64,000 bases of DNA from JACVRW01 sp963757815. GTDB taxonomy: Bacteria > Actinomycetota > Thermoleophilia > Solirubrobacterales > Thermoleophilaceae. The notes under the pieces were generated by a model, which made no database searches, had not been told where the DNA came from, and was given only the letters and a program-made list of their open reading frames with translations. Position 1 is the first letter of the stretch. Each line of letters starts with the position of its first letter. Below are positions 44,629-53,648 of this stretch, piece by piece. The stretch lies in assembly GCA_963757815.1 (NCBI GenBank), contig CAVWSN010000033.1, positions 98,512-162,511 on the forward strand, read 5' to 3'. The position numbers were made by a program, and so were the translations under genes.

Positions 44629-44982
44629 TTATGCGTCTCCTGCGTCACGGTCGCCAGGCGGCGGGAGGAAGCCGACATTCGATCGTGTTCCGCGCGGGAC
44701 ATGCGTGAGCAGCTCGACTTTGCTGACACTCGACAGCGGGACGATGACCGAGCGCGGCACCGTGACGGCGCCTTCGGTTCCGGCGACGAGGTCGGCGGGC
44801 TGCTGCGGGTGGGGGTACAGCGTGACGAAGCCGTCGCCGGGCCGCGGGTCCAGAGCGGCCAGGAAGAACTGCTCGCCGTCGGCGAGCGTCACGCTGACGA
44901 GCGGCTGCGGGCGGTTGTGGGTGGCGGCGAACTCCTCGATCTCGGCGACGAGCGTCCGTGCCCAGGTGTCCTCGGCGGTCAG
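44629..44982 (-). CDS. Small hypothetical protein at the end of the crcB-DUF190 operon
   Basis: About 117 aa: TWARTLVAEIEEFAATHNRP, VSVTLADGEQFFLAALDPRP and VPRSVIVPLSSVSKVELLTH read as one coherent alpha/beta protein. It overlaps the stop of the DUF190 gene, but no ATG, GTG or TTG is visible at the expected position, so the start may be hidden by a frameshift. I do not recognise a family. Confidence 0.45.
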   Translation of the reverse strand: MTAEDTWARTLVAEIEEFAATHNRPQPLVSVTLADGEQFFLAALDPRPGDGFVTLYPHPQQPADLVAGTEGAVTVPRSVIVPLSSVSKVELLTHVPRGTRSNVGFLPPPGDRDAGDA

Positions 44983-46139
44983 CGGTTCGGACGGGCGATC
45001 CGGGTCGCCACGGTCGGCCCGTGCGCTGTGTGTGATGCGGCGTGGCTGCGGTAGAGCTCCGCGACGTCGGCGGCGCTGCGGACCGTGAGTCGGCCGTGTT
45101 CGATGTTCCCGGCTCGCTCGCGGTAGGCAGGGACCAGCGCTGCCGTGACGACGCCGTGCTGCGTGGTGATCTCGTCGACGATCGGCCAGATCTCGGCGAT
45201 CTTGCTGGGGCGGTCGACGAAGACGCTGTAGGTCGGAACGTGGCTTGCGAGCGTGCCGAAGCGGTCGCCGAAGGCCCGCTCGTCGCTGGAGAACCCCCAT
45301 TCGCCGCGCAGGGTGGTGATCCCTGCGGCGCCTGCCTCTCGGAGGCGCCGCGTGAGGATGGTGTAGACGGCGCCGCCGTTGGCTCCGCGGACTGGCGGGT
45401 GTAGACGCGCAGCGCCATCCAGACTGGGGGGTCGCCATCGCCGGCGTCGGAGATGAGTGGCAGCGGTTCAAGGAGGTCGCCGTCGTGCTTTACGACGGCG
45501 ATCCGCTCCAGGTTGGCTACCGGCCGGGCGAGCACGTCGGGAAGGGCTTCCAGGACCTGCCGCAGAACGTGGGTCGGGCCGACAGCGATCGTCGCCACAG
45601 GCACGTCGACGTTACGGCTGAGAAGCCCGGCACGGTGGCGGCGGCCGTTGTGGATGCCGTCGACGCCCAGCAGGACCGTGGCGCCGCTGGCGCCCTGACG
45701 GCGGAGCAGATCGACGACGGCCCGGTAGGCCGCCGTGCCGGCGCTTCGTTCGCCGCGGCCGCAGTAGACGGTCAGCCGGCCCGCGGGCCGGCGCCGTCAG
45801 GGAACTCCGCGCTGCGGACGTCCTCGCCGACGGCGAGCAGCGAGTGCTCGATCGTGACGAGGCCCCTGTCGACGATGGCGTGGACGTCGGGCAGGATGCC
45901 CTCGATGCTCTCGCGGGTATCGATCGCCTCGGCGATCAGCGGCAGGTCGGTCGAGATGTCGGGGAAGCGCTCGGTGTGGATCCGCCGGCCGATCCCGAAC
46001 CCCTCGATCCCCGGTAGGAGGCCGCGACCTCCAGCCCATGCCGGGCAAAGCAGTCCATGAACGCGTCGTGAGCCATCCGCCGGCCGCTCGTCAGCGACTC
46101 CCCGAAGTAGACGTCGAGCTTGAGTCCCGCGCTGATCAT
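44979..46139 (-). CDS. Triple-DUF190-domain protein of the fluoride cluster, several frameshifts
   Basis: Begins ISAGLKLDVYFGESL, the DUF190 start, and continues RRIHTERFPDISTDLPLIAE .. GLVTIEHSLLA. A second DUF190-like domain follows (GRLTVYCGRGERSAGTAAYR .. PVATIAVG), then a third (VWMALRVY .. VYTILTRRLREAGAAGITTL .. HGVVTAALVP). Frames change near 46000, 45780 and 45400. DUF190 proteins resemble PII-like folds and often accompany CrcB. The ATG overlaps the crcB stop (ATGA), so the gene is coupled to fluoride export. Confidence 0.65.
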
Positions 46140-46498
46140 GCGATCGCCTGGCCCACGCGAAACCCGCCGCGGCGACCCGAACCCGGCCAGCATCGACAGC
46201 CACAGGTTCCGCAGGAGCAGCACGAGGCTCGCCCACCTCCCCCAGCCGTACGCTCTCGACCATCCACGTCGAGAAGGTCGTGTAGCCGCCCATGAACCCC
46301 GTGCCGAGCAGGAACGCGACCCGCTCCGCGACGGATGCGCCCACCAGGACGCCGAGCGCGAACGAGCCGGTGAGGTTCACCACGAACGTCCCGATCGGGA
46401 AGTCGCCGGGCAGGCGGGCCGACACGGCGGAGTCCACGCCGGAAGCGCGCGATCGCGCCGGCCGCTCCGAAGAACGCGACCCCGACCCAGGTCAGCAC
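46136..46498 (-). CDS. crcB: Fluoride ion channel/exporter subunit CrcB (second), frameshifted
   Basis: About 120 aa. VGVAFFGAAGAIARFR, then GDFPIGTFVVNLTGSFALGV, and LGTGFMGGYTTFSTWMVESV with the conserved Gly-Gly-Tyr-Thr-Thr-Phe-Ser-Thr filter region. The start is GTG 46498, three bases after the first crcB stop; frame changes lie near 46440 and 46240. Paired CrcB proteins form a heterodimeric fluoride channel in many Gram-positive bacteria. Confidence 0.75.
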   Translation of the reverse strand: MLTWVGVAFFGAAGAIARFRRGLRRVGPPARRLPDRDVRGEPHRLVRARRPGGRIRRGAGRVPARHGVHGRLHDLLDVDGRERTAGGGGRASCCSCGTCGCRCWPGSGRRGGFRVGQAIA

Positions 46499-46500
46499 GC

Positions 46501-46980
46501 CTACCAACGCCGCCCCCACCGCGCGACGAGGACGCCGCCGACCGCGAGGGCCATGCCGGCGGAGATGCTGCGAGCGGGATAGGCGATCGCAAGCCGACAT
46601 CGCCATCGCGGACGAAGTCCAACGTCTCGATCTGGAACGTCGAGAAGGTCGTCAGCGCCCCGCAGAACCCCGTCCCGGCGAAGAACCGCCAGTTGCGGCT
46701 CGGCGCGGTGCGCTCCGCCAGTCGCGTGAGCAGCCAGCCGAGGATGAACGCGCCGCCGAGGTTGACCACGAAGGTCGCCCACGGCCAGTGACCGGCCCGC
46801 TGGGGCAGCGACCTCGGCCAGACCGGCCCGCGCGAGCGTGCCGATCGCGCCGCCCGCCACGATGACCGCGATGCGGGCCTGACCGACGCTCAGCCGCGAG
46901 AGGACCTGCGTCGCAGCCCCGCCGAGCGTCCGCTTGGTCTCTACCGTAGGAACACGTGCGCGCAGGCTTCTCGTGTTCAT
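46501..46980 (-). CDS. crcB: Fluoride ion channel/exporter subunit CrcB (first), frameshifted
   Basis: About 160 aa including an N-terminal extension. VGQARIAVIVAGGAIGTLAR, WATFVVNLGGAFILGWLLTR, FAGTGFCGALTTFSTFQIET and the last helix YPARSISAGMALAVGGVLVA are all present, with frame changes near 46790 and 46600. It is the first gene of the leftward crcB-crcB-DUF190 operon. I looked upstream (46981-47110) for the fluoride riboswitch and did not find its conserved core. Confidence 0.75.
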   Translation of the reverse strand: MNTRSLRARVPTVETKRTLGGAATQVLSRLSVGQARIAVIVAGGAIGTLARAGLAEVAAPAGRSLAVGDLRGQPRRRVHPRLAAHATGGAHRAEPQLAVLRRDGVLRGADDLLDVPDRDVGLRPRWRCRLAIAYPARSISAGMALAVGGVLVARWGRRW

Positions 46981-47109
46981 CGATCGGCCGTCGCCGTGAG
47001 GGAGCCCCGCGACCCGGACCCGGCGTCCGCGCCTATATAGCGCAGCGCCAATGCCGTCGCCCGCGGGCGCCTTGCCGCGCAGCCGCGAAGCGACCCGATC
47101 GGCCGCCCC

Positions 47110-47402
47110 TTGGGGATCCTGGCGAAACGGGTTCGCAACGAACGGCCTGGCATCCCGGCGATGCTACGCCGCATCGGCCAAATGGGACCCCTGACTGATA
47201 ACCACGCCCGCCACCGCCTCCTCAAGGCGCGCGGGCGACTGAGCGAACGCGAGCGCCGGCGGCTGAGCGAGCTCTTCGCGCACGAACCGCTGATCGCCGG
47301 GCCTGGCGCCTGAGGGACGCCTTCCGCGCCGTCTTGAGTCGCGCCTGCGGCATCCCCACCTTCGCCGCCTTCGGCCACCGCGTCCTCCTAACGCGCGGCT
47401 GA
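47110..47402 (+). pseudogene. Remnant of an ISL3-type transposase
   Basis: HARHRLLKARGRLSERERRR LSELFAHEPLIA, then in the next frame AWRLRDAFRAVLSRAC, matches the region before the DDE catalytic part of ISL3 transposases. Both ends of the element are missing and no terminal inverted repeats were found. It marks an old insertion between the crcB cluster and the urea transporter. Confidence 0.5.
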
Positions 47403-47675
47403 GTAGGACCAACCGGCCCACATTTCGACCGGCCTTTGACAAAGCGCTTCCGATCCTCTTGGATCGTGCTTCAGCCTACCCGCGGATGTATGGCGGATCT
47501 GAAAGGACCATTGGTCGGTGAAGCGTGGTTGTGGTCACCCGCGCAGCCGGACAGCAAGGATCGGTGTAGATGTCACCAAGGCCCACGGCAGCGGCCAGGT
47601 GGGCTGAGCAGGGCACACGACCGCCGTCGCGCGCGCGAGACAACGCGCGACCCCAACGGAGGGAGTGCACACCGA

Positions 47676-48884
47676 TTGAGTACCTCGGTCAGCGCCTCGC
47701 CACGCGGCCTGTCCCAGATCAACGGGACGATGCCGGAGTGGTCGAAGCGCGCCGAACGCACGCCCGCGGTCGATTTCGTCGACTCCTGCCTGCGCGGCGT
47801 CGGGCAGGTCTGCTTCATGAACAACCCGGTCACGGGCCTGGCGATTCTGGTGGCGATGTTCGTCGGCGAGGCGTGGCTCGGCTTCGCGGGTGCGCTGGGC
47901 CTCGTCGTCTCGACGCTGACCGCGATCGTGATCGGGATGGACCGCGGGGCGATCCGGGCCGGGCTCTTCGGCTTCAACGGCGTGCTCGTCGGCGCGGGGC
48001 TGTCGCTGTTCCTGCAGCCCGACTGGGACGTGATGGTGATGGTCTGGATCGTGGTCGGCGCCTTCTTCTCCACGATCCTGCACGCCGCCTTGGCCAACGT
48101 CTTCATCGGCGCCTGGGCGGTCCCGCCGTTCACGCTGGCGTTCAACTTCATCACGCTGATCTTCCTGATCGGCGCGCTGAACTACGCCAACGGCCGGGCC
48201 GGCGGCCTCGATCGCGCCCGCCGATGCCCAGGTCACCGGCGGGGAGGTCAGCACCGCGCTGCGCTCCGCTGCTGACGCCGCGACGTCCAACAACGTCGAG
48301 GGCGTGCTGAACGCGATCTTCCGCGGCATCAGCCAGCTGTTCTTCGCCAACAGCGTCGTGGCGGGGATCATCATCGTCGTGGGCATCGCCGTGTGCTCGC
48401 GGATCGCGGCGATCTTCGCGCTGGTGGGCTCCACGGTCGGCATGCTCACCGGGCTGGCGCTCGGCGCGAACGGCGTCGCGATCTACAACGGCCTCTGGGG
48501 GTTCAACTCGTTCGACGCCGCGCTGGCCGTCGGCGGCGTGTTCTTCGTGCTCACGTGGAGGGCGGGCCTGCTCGCGGTCGCGCTGCGCCGTGCTCGCGGC
48601 GATGCTGTTCGGGGCGATCGCCTCGCTCTTCACGCCGTGGGGGCTGCCCGCCCTGACGCTGCCGTTCTGCTTCGCGACGCTGGCGTTCGTGCTGCTGAAG
48701 GCGCACGACGAAGCTCGTGACCGCCGTGGAGGTGGCGGACATCACCACGCCCGAGGAGCATCTGGCGCGCCCGCGCGGCGAGCACTCCGAGGGCGTGGGA
48801 CGCGACGCGGTGCCCGCGTCTCTAAGGCAATCCATCATCCTGAAGGAGCTGGCGAATGCCCAAGAATCTGTTCCCGCTGGATAA
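47676..48884 (+). CDS. Urea/amide transporter (UT family), several frameshifts
   Basis: About 400 aa. Start TTG 47676 with GGAGGGA at 47658-47664, or ATG 47729. The core reads CFMNNPVTGLAILVAMFVGE, RAGLFGFNGVLVGAGLSLFL, GVLNAIFRGISQLFFANSVV, IYNGLWGFNSFDAALAVGGV and LTLPFCFATLAFVLLKAHD. The duplicated LFGFNG/LWGFNS elements are the urea-transporter signature of the two inverted halves. Frame changes lie near 48200, 48595 and 48710. The tail overlaps the formamidase start. It probably imports formamide or urea. Confidence 0.8.
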
Positions 48885-50109
48885 CACCAAGAAGTTCACC
48901 GACCAGAAGCACGTCGGACACAACCGGTGGCATCCGGACATTCCTGCGCCCGTGAGCGTCAAGCCGGGCGACGTCTTCCGCGCGGATTGCCGTGAGTGGT
49001 TCGACGGTGCGATCAAGAACGACGACTCCGCAGACGACGTTCGCAACGCCCCGCTCCCCGGGGTGCACGTCCTCAGCGGGCCGTTCCACGTCGAGGGCGC
49101 CGAGCCCGGCGACCTGCTGATCGTCGACATCCTCGAGATCGACGCGTGCGATCAGGAGGACGAGGGCCCGCTCTCCGGCATGGGCTGGGGCTACACCGGC
49201 GTGTTCGCCAAGACGAACGGCGGCGGCTTCCTCACCGAGCGGTTCCCCGATGCCTACAAGGTGATCTGGGACTTCACGGGCGACGTCGCCACCTCGCGCC
49301 ACATCCCGGAATGCTCCTACGTGGGCATCCACCACCCGGGTCTGATGGGCACCGCGCCGTCGGCGGAGCTGCTCGCGAAGTGGACGAAGCGCGAGACCGA
49401 TCTGATCGCGACCGACCCCGACCGCGTGCCGCCGCTGGCTCTGCCGCCGCTCCCGGACAGCGCGATCCTGGGAACCCTCGAGGGCGCCGAGTTCGACCGG
49501 GTCGCCGGCGAGGCGGCCCGCACCGCTCCGCCGCGTGAGAACGGCGGCAACCAGGACATCAAGAACTTCACCGCGGGGACGCGGGTCTTCTACCCGGTCT
49601 TCGTCCCGGGCGCGAACCTCTCGTTCGGTGACCTGCACTTCTCCCAGGGCGACGGCGAGATCACGTTCTGCGGCGCGATCGAGATGGGCGGGTTCATGGA
49701 CCTGCACGTCGATCTCATCAAGGGCGGCATGGAGACGTTCGGCGTCTCCGAGAACGCGATCTTCATGCCCGGCCTGCGCGATCCGCAGTACTCCGAGTGG
49801 ATCGCGTTCTCCGGCGTGTCGGTGGACCTCGACGGCAAGCAGCACTACCTCGACTCGCAGCTGTCGTACGAGCGCGCCTGCCACCACGCCATCGACTACC
49901 TCATGAAGTTCGGCTACACCGACATCCAGGCGTACATGATCCTGGGCTCGGCGCCGATCGAGGGACGGTTCTCCGGCGTGGTGGACATCCCGAACTCGTG
50001 CGCGACGGTCTACATCCCCAGGAGGATCTTCGACTTCGACGTCGCCCCGTCGAGCGGGAAGCCGCACCAGGTGACGCAGGGCGTGCAGGTGCCGAAGTCG
50101 GCGAACTGA
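48856..50109 (+). CDS. fmdA: Formamidase (acetamidase/formamidase family)
   Basis: 417 aa, intact, unlike its neighbours. It begins MPKNLFPLDNTKKFTDQ, followed by VGHNRWHPDIPAPVSVKPGD, GPFHVEGAEPGDLLIVDILE, PGLMGTAPSAELL, GGNQDIKNFTAGTRVFYPVF and FGYTDIQAYMILGSAPIEGR, the whole-family pattern. It hydrolyses formamide to formate and ammonia. The transporter upstream and FmdB downstream complete a formamide-use cluster. Confidence 0.94.
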   Translation: MPKNLFPLDNTKKFTDQKHVGHNRWHPDIPAPVSVKPGDVFRADCREWFDGAIKNDDSADDVRNAPLPGVHVLSGPFHVEGAEPGDLLIVDILEIDACDQEDEGPLSGMGWGYTGVFAKTNGGGFLTERFPDAYKVIWDFTGDVATSRHIPECSYVGIHHPGLMGTAPSAELLAKWTKRETDLIATDPDRVPPLALPPLPDSAILGTLEGAEFDRVAGEAARTAPPRENGGNQDIKNFTAGTRVFYPVFVPGANLSFGDLHFSQGDGEITFCGAIEMGGFMDLHVDLIKGGMETFGVSENAIFMPGLRDPQYSEWIAFSGVSVDLDGKQHYLDSQLSYERACHHAIDYLMKFGYTDIQAYMILGSAPIEGRFSGVVDIPNSCATVYIPRRIFDFDVAPSSGKPHQVTQGVQVPKSAN

Positions 50110-50116
50110 CCTCGCG

Positions 50117-50409
50117 ATGGCGACTCTACGAGTACCGGTGTGACGAAGACGGTGCGTTCGAGGTAACCCGGCCGCTCGGCACGGCGCCGGAGTCGATCAC
50201 GTGCCCGGTGTGCAGCGAGCGAGGCGAGGCGGGTCTTCTCGAAGCCCATGCTGTCGTCCGTGCCACGTGCGCTGGTTGCGGCGATCGACCACGCGGAGAA
50301 GACCCGCCACGAGCCGGACGTCGTCACCTCGTTGCCTCCGACCGGCGCACGCAAGCGAACACCCGTGCTCCCCCTGACCCCGACCCTCCGGCGCCTCCCG
50401 AGGCCATGA
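50117..50409 (+). CDS. fmdB: FmdB-type zinc-ribbon regulatory protein, frameshifted
   Basis: About 97 aa. YEYRCDEDGAFEVTRPLGTA and ESITCPVCSERGEA give the N-terminal zinc ribbon (Cys-x2-Cys pair). After a frame change near 50221 it continues ARRVFSKPMLSSVPRALVAA, IDHAEKTRHEPDVVTSLPP and RRLPRP. A base appears to be missing near 50128. FmdB proteins are typically found beside formamidase and are thought to regulate it. It starts 7 bp after the formamidase stop. Confidence 0.7.
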
Positions 50410-50555
50410 CTGTCGCCGTCGAAAGCGGATCCGCCGCAAGCCCCGCGGATCGGGACCGACACGCCGGGCTCGGTGGCGATCCCGACGTCGGCGAGGCCTC
50501 ACGATGCTAGGCACTGTCACGGCCTGAGGTTGATCATGTGATGGTCGCCCATTGG

Positions 50556-50588
50556 TCTGGGCCCGCCGTTTCGGACGGCGGGCCCAGA
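50556..50588. terminator. Perfect 14-bp hairpin, probable terminator of the formamidase operon
   Basis: TCTGGGCCCGCCGT (50556-50569) pairs without mismatch with 50575-50588 around a TTCGG loop. No T-run follows, as is common for actinobacterial terminators. It lies about 150 bp after the FmdB gene. Confidence 0.7.
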
Positions 50589-50589
50589 G

Positions 50590-51006
50590 GTAGTCATGAT
50601 GTCGCGATGAGACGTGTCACTGCTGGCGTTGGCTCGATCGCGCGCGGCATGTCGTTCACGCTTCGCACCGCGCCGTTTGGCCCGAGGACATGTCACCCCG
50701 GTGCGAGATGCGCCATCACAGGTCGCTTCTTGGGTCGAGGCCTGAGATGCTGGCGACGGGGGCCGAAAAGCAGGAGATCGAGTCTGCCCATTGCACCGGG
50801 GAAACGCAGGACCATCCGCTGTCGACACGCGGCGTGCGCCGAGGCGGTCTCGATCGGGCTCGCCGCGCGCCGCGGCGAGTCGATTGTGCCTAGACACATC
50901 TGACGTCGCACGGCGACGTGGACGTCGCTGTCCGTCGGCCGGGTGGGGTGGCGGCGTCGAACGTCCGGCGGCGTAGGATCGCAGCAGGCGATAGGAGGAG
51001 GTCGAG
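50590..51006. other. Intergenic stretch
   Basis: No gene recognised on either strand between the hairpin and the SnoaL-like gene. The last 20 bases carry the AGGAGGAGG ribosome binding site of that gene. A promoter is expected here but none stands out. Confidence 0.4.
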
Positions 51007-51453
51007 ATGGGTAAAGCGCGCGAGGTCATGGATCGCGTCACCGATGCGATGATCAACGGTGACTCCGCCGCGCTAGGAGCGCTCTACGCTCCGGACGCGG
51101 TTGCTGAGACGCCCGACCGAGGGACGATTCGCGGGCACGACGAGATCGTCGCCTACTTGGGCGAGCTTCGCGTGGCGTTTCCCGATGCCTCTTGGGAGGG
51201 GCTCCATAAGTTCGAGATCGGCGACACCGCGATCGATGAGGGCTACTTCATCGGCACCAACAGCGGTCCGATCGCGGGGTCCGGCGGCGAGAGCATTCCG
51301 GCCACCGGCAAGAGCGTGCGCATCCGCGAGTGCGACGTCGCGACGGTCGAGGACGGGTTCGTGACGAGCCACCGGTTCTATTTCGACGTGCTCGGCTACG
51401 TGACGCAACTCGGACTCGGACCCGCGCCCGCTGGAGGCGGGGAAGCCGCATAG
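51007..51453 (+). CDS. SnoaL-like ester cyclase / NTF2-fold protein
   Basis: 148 aa, intact. An AGGAGGAGG ribosome binding site precedes the ATG. AREVMDRVTDAMINGDSAAL, YAPDAVAETPDRGTIRGHDE, IVAYLGELRVAFPDASWEGL and SVRIRECDVATVEDGFVTSH follow the SnoaL polyketide-cyclase/ester-cyclase pattern. The ligand is unknown. Confidence 0.85.
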   Translation: MGKAREVMDRVTDAMINGDSAALGALYAPDAVAETPDRGTIRGHDEIVAYLGELRVAFPDASWEGLHKFEIGDTAIDEGYFIGTNSGPIAGSGGESIPATGKSVRIRECDVATVEDGFVTSHRFYFDVLGYVTQLGLGPAPAGGGEAA

Positions 51454-51688
51454 CGGTCCCGTCCGGCCATCGGCGGAGCTTGCGCAGTGGGCTCGCGGCA
51501 ACGATCACGCCTGTATTCCGCGCAGCGTCGCCAGCCTGCCCCCATCGTGGAATAGCGACAGCCGCGCCGGCGTTCGAGCAAGCCTCCAAGCGGCAGTCGT
51601 TGGCGACGCCGCCCATCCGCACACAGCCGGAGCGGATCGTCTGGTTGCGGGATCGACGGCCCGCGACGGGGCGGACCGTCGGCTTGGC

Positions 51689-52039
51689 CTAGGTGGCCGG
51701 GACCTGGCCGATCCCGATCTCGTTGCCGTCGGGGTCGTGGAAGACGTACTTGCGCGCCTCGCCGTAGTCCTCGAGCTCGGTCGGCTCAATGCCGCGCCCG
51801 GTGATCGCCTCCGCCGTCGCGTCGAGGTCGGCGACCATGATGGTCACAAGCGCCCAGCCGGCCTTCGGCGCGTCCTCCAGGAGGTAGAACCAGCGGTGCT
51901 CGCCGACCGCCCACACGGCCTCGATGTCGTTGGGGAAGAACGCGGGCTCGCTTCCGAGGAGCCGTTCGTACCAGGCGCGCGCGATCGCGATGTCACGGAC
52001 CCGGACGCCGGCGAAGAGATCGGTGAAGTCCATACTCAT
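51689..52039 (-). CDS. VOC-family (glyoxalase-fold) protein
   Basis: 116 aa, one VOC module. FAGVRVRDIAIARAWYERLL at the start, VMAD-type strand TIMVADLDATAEAI, and YVFHDPDGNEIGIGQ with the C-terminal metal-position Glu. The first metal position (usually His) is not obvious, so it may be a binding or resistance protein rather than an enzyme. ATGs at 52039 and 52033 are alternatives. Confidence 0.85.
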   Translation of the reverse strand: MSMDFTDLFAGVRVRDIAIARAWYERLLGSEPAFFPNDIEAVWAVGEHRWFYLLEDAPKAGWALVTIMVADLDATAEAITGRGIEPTELEDYGEARKYVFHDPDGNEIGIGQVPAT

Positions 52040-52068
52040 GTGACCGCTCTAGGGCCCTGGACTCATCG

Positions 52069-52206
52069 GTGTTGGCCGCGCTCTGGCTTGTGCTCGACGG
52101 AACGTCGTGGGCGCAGGACGCGGCCACCGCGGCCAAGAAGCTCGTCACGGGCAAGCAGATAGTCAACGGCGCGTGTGTCAGGTCCCGGCAGGTCCAGAAC
52201 GCCTGA
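52069..52206 (+). pseudogene. Fragment of an actinobacterial secreted-protein N-terminus
   Basis: LAALWLVLDGTSWAQDAATA, KKLVTGKQIVNGACVRSRQV resembles the common actinobacterial pattern ALxVALGGTxxA..KLITGKQIKNGSV..V found after signal sequences. It has a stop after QNA and no remaining downstream domain. Weak, short evidence. Confidence 0.35.
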
Positions 52207-52579
52207 ACCGAGCAGTCCGCAAACGGCGCATCGCGGATCGCCGCGGAGTCGCGGTCGCCGGGCAGCATCGTGGTCCTGTGGACAAGCACCACGCTCACTT
52301 GAACGACGAGGCCAAGCCAGCGGTCAGTTGTGTCGCTGCGGCTTCGCGCAGCGGCTTGCGGTGGAGGCCGCGAACTCGATATAGGGACGGCTCTTCGGCG
52401 CTGAGAAGAGAACTGACAGGCCAGGCCGCCATCCCGCCGTTTAGCCCAAGCGAGCCTCGCGTAGTCGCATCGCGAGAGCGGCGAAGTGCCTTACCCGGTG
52501 AGCGTGTCCCTTTCGGCCCGCCGCACGGGCGATTGTCGCGCAGCGGCTTCCTCGCGCGCGTAAGACCACACGAGTCCGA
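52207..52579. other. Stretch without a recognisable gene
   Basis: No coding signature, repeat or hairpin was recognised here. Confidence 0.35.
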
Positions 52580-52813
52580 TCAGACGCGATACAGGAACGT
52601 GTATTCCGCGGCCTCCCCGCTTTGGGCCCACTCCTTCAGGCAGTAGCGGCAGGCGGTCCCGTCCTCGTCCTTCACCACGATCGTCTTCGGCGGGCGGCCC
52701 TCGATCATCTCGAACTCGATGCGGCTTCCCTCGAGCGGGCCGTCGTCGAGTGTCGCGGTGACCGTCAATCCGCTCTCCGATCGGGTCTCGCGCGGGTCCT
52801 CGAACTCGGGCAC
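52580..52813 (-). CDS. Small conserved hypothetical protein with a Cys-x2-Cys motif
   Basis: 77 aa from GTG 52813, chosen because AGAGGAG lies 6 nt upstream. It reads VPEFEDPRETRSESGL, DGPLEGSRIEFEMIEGRPPK, TACRYCLKEW and ends EAAEYTFLYRV. The single CRYC could bind metal or act in redox chemistry. I do not recognise a family. Confidence 0.55.
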   Translation of the reverse strand: MPEFEDPRETRSESGLTVTATLDDGPLEGSRIEFEMIEGRPPKTIVVKDEDGTACRYCLKEWAQSGEAAEYTFLYRV

Positions 52814-53376
52814 AGCGAACTCCTCTGCTGACAGACCGCCAGCGTAGACAACGCGCACGACGCCGCGTCGGCTCCTGGGATCGCCAAGAGAACGCAACTG
52901 GCCCCGCAGTCCGCTCCGGCGCGTCTCGGTGATTGTCCCCACCGGTTGCGCTCCGGGCTTCCCGGCCGCGAGGCCAGCCTTCACCACACGCTACTCCTCT
53001 GTTTCACGTGTCGCCATCGAACGGTGGTGCACCGTCCTCGAGGTCGAGGAGTCGACTGTGCGAGGAAGACACGAGGCAACATGAGAGGCTCCCGGACAAC
53101 GCCCAACCCGCGAGCGCCGACGGCGACGACGTTGACGTCGACCAAGCCGCCTCGCGCACCCGCTTAGCTGAACTGCTGCACACCCACTTTGGACCCGCGA
53201 GAGCCACGGAACTGTGGAAAAGAATCACTCTCGCCGGACGATGGAGGTCGCCGAAGTCTCGGGCGCCCTCGCTGCGGCGTTCCGACGAATACGTGGCCGA
53301 GCTCCCTGCGGGCTCGTTGAGGCGGTGGCGGCGCAGGCCGCGGGGCTTGCTGGCACAAGCGTCGTGGTACTGCGCC
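52814..53376. other. Stretch without a clear gene
   Basis: A 48-codon open frame (53241-53387, MEVAEVSGALAAAFRRIRGR) ends overlapping the next ATG and may be a small gene, but it shows no signature. Nothing else was recognised. Confidence 0.35.
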
Positions 53377-53648
53377 ATGTCCGATGAACCCACTGCTTCC
53401 GATCCCGCCGAGGAGCTGGCCGCGCTCCAGGACAGCCTCTACGACCTGGTCGTCACCCGGATCGCGCAATCCAGCCCGCGTGACGAGCTGCGCCGCCTGC
53501 GTCGCGACGCTCACGAGGCGGCCGCACTCGCGGAGGAACTCGCCGACCTGGTCCTGCGCATCGACGCCGAGGATCCGCACCCGGACCTGAGCCTCGGGTT
53601 CGACGAGCTTGCGCGGCAGGCGGCGCGGCAGCCGGCGCCTATCCATGA
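53377..53648 (+). CDS. Small helical, acidic protein of unknown function
   Basis: About 90 aa: SDEPTASDPAEELAALQDSL, YDLVVTRIAQSSPRDELRRL, RRDAHEAAALAEELADLVLR. Charged, all-helical, probably a coiled coil. Its natural stop is hidden by a probable frame change near the end; a TGA at 53646 would overlap the next ATG (ATGA). It is placed upstream of an exported protein and a lytic enzyme as in actinobacterial conjugation modules; function unknown. Confidence 0.5.

Noticed and set aside
46981..47110. Fluoride riboswitch upstream of crcB
   Set aside because: The region has GC-rich stems and a GGGCTCCCTC stretch, but the conserved GATG elements and pseudoknot core could not be found.
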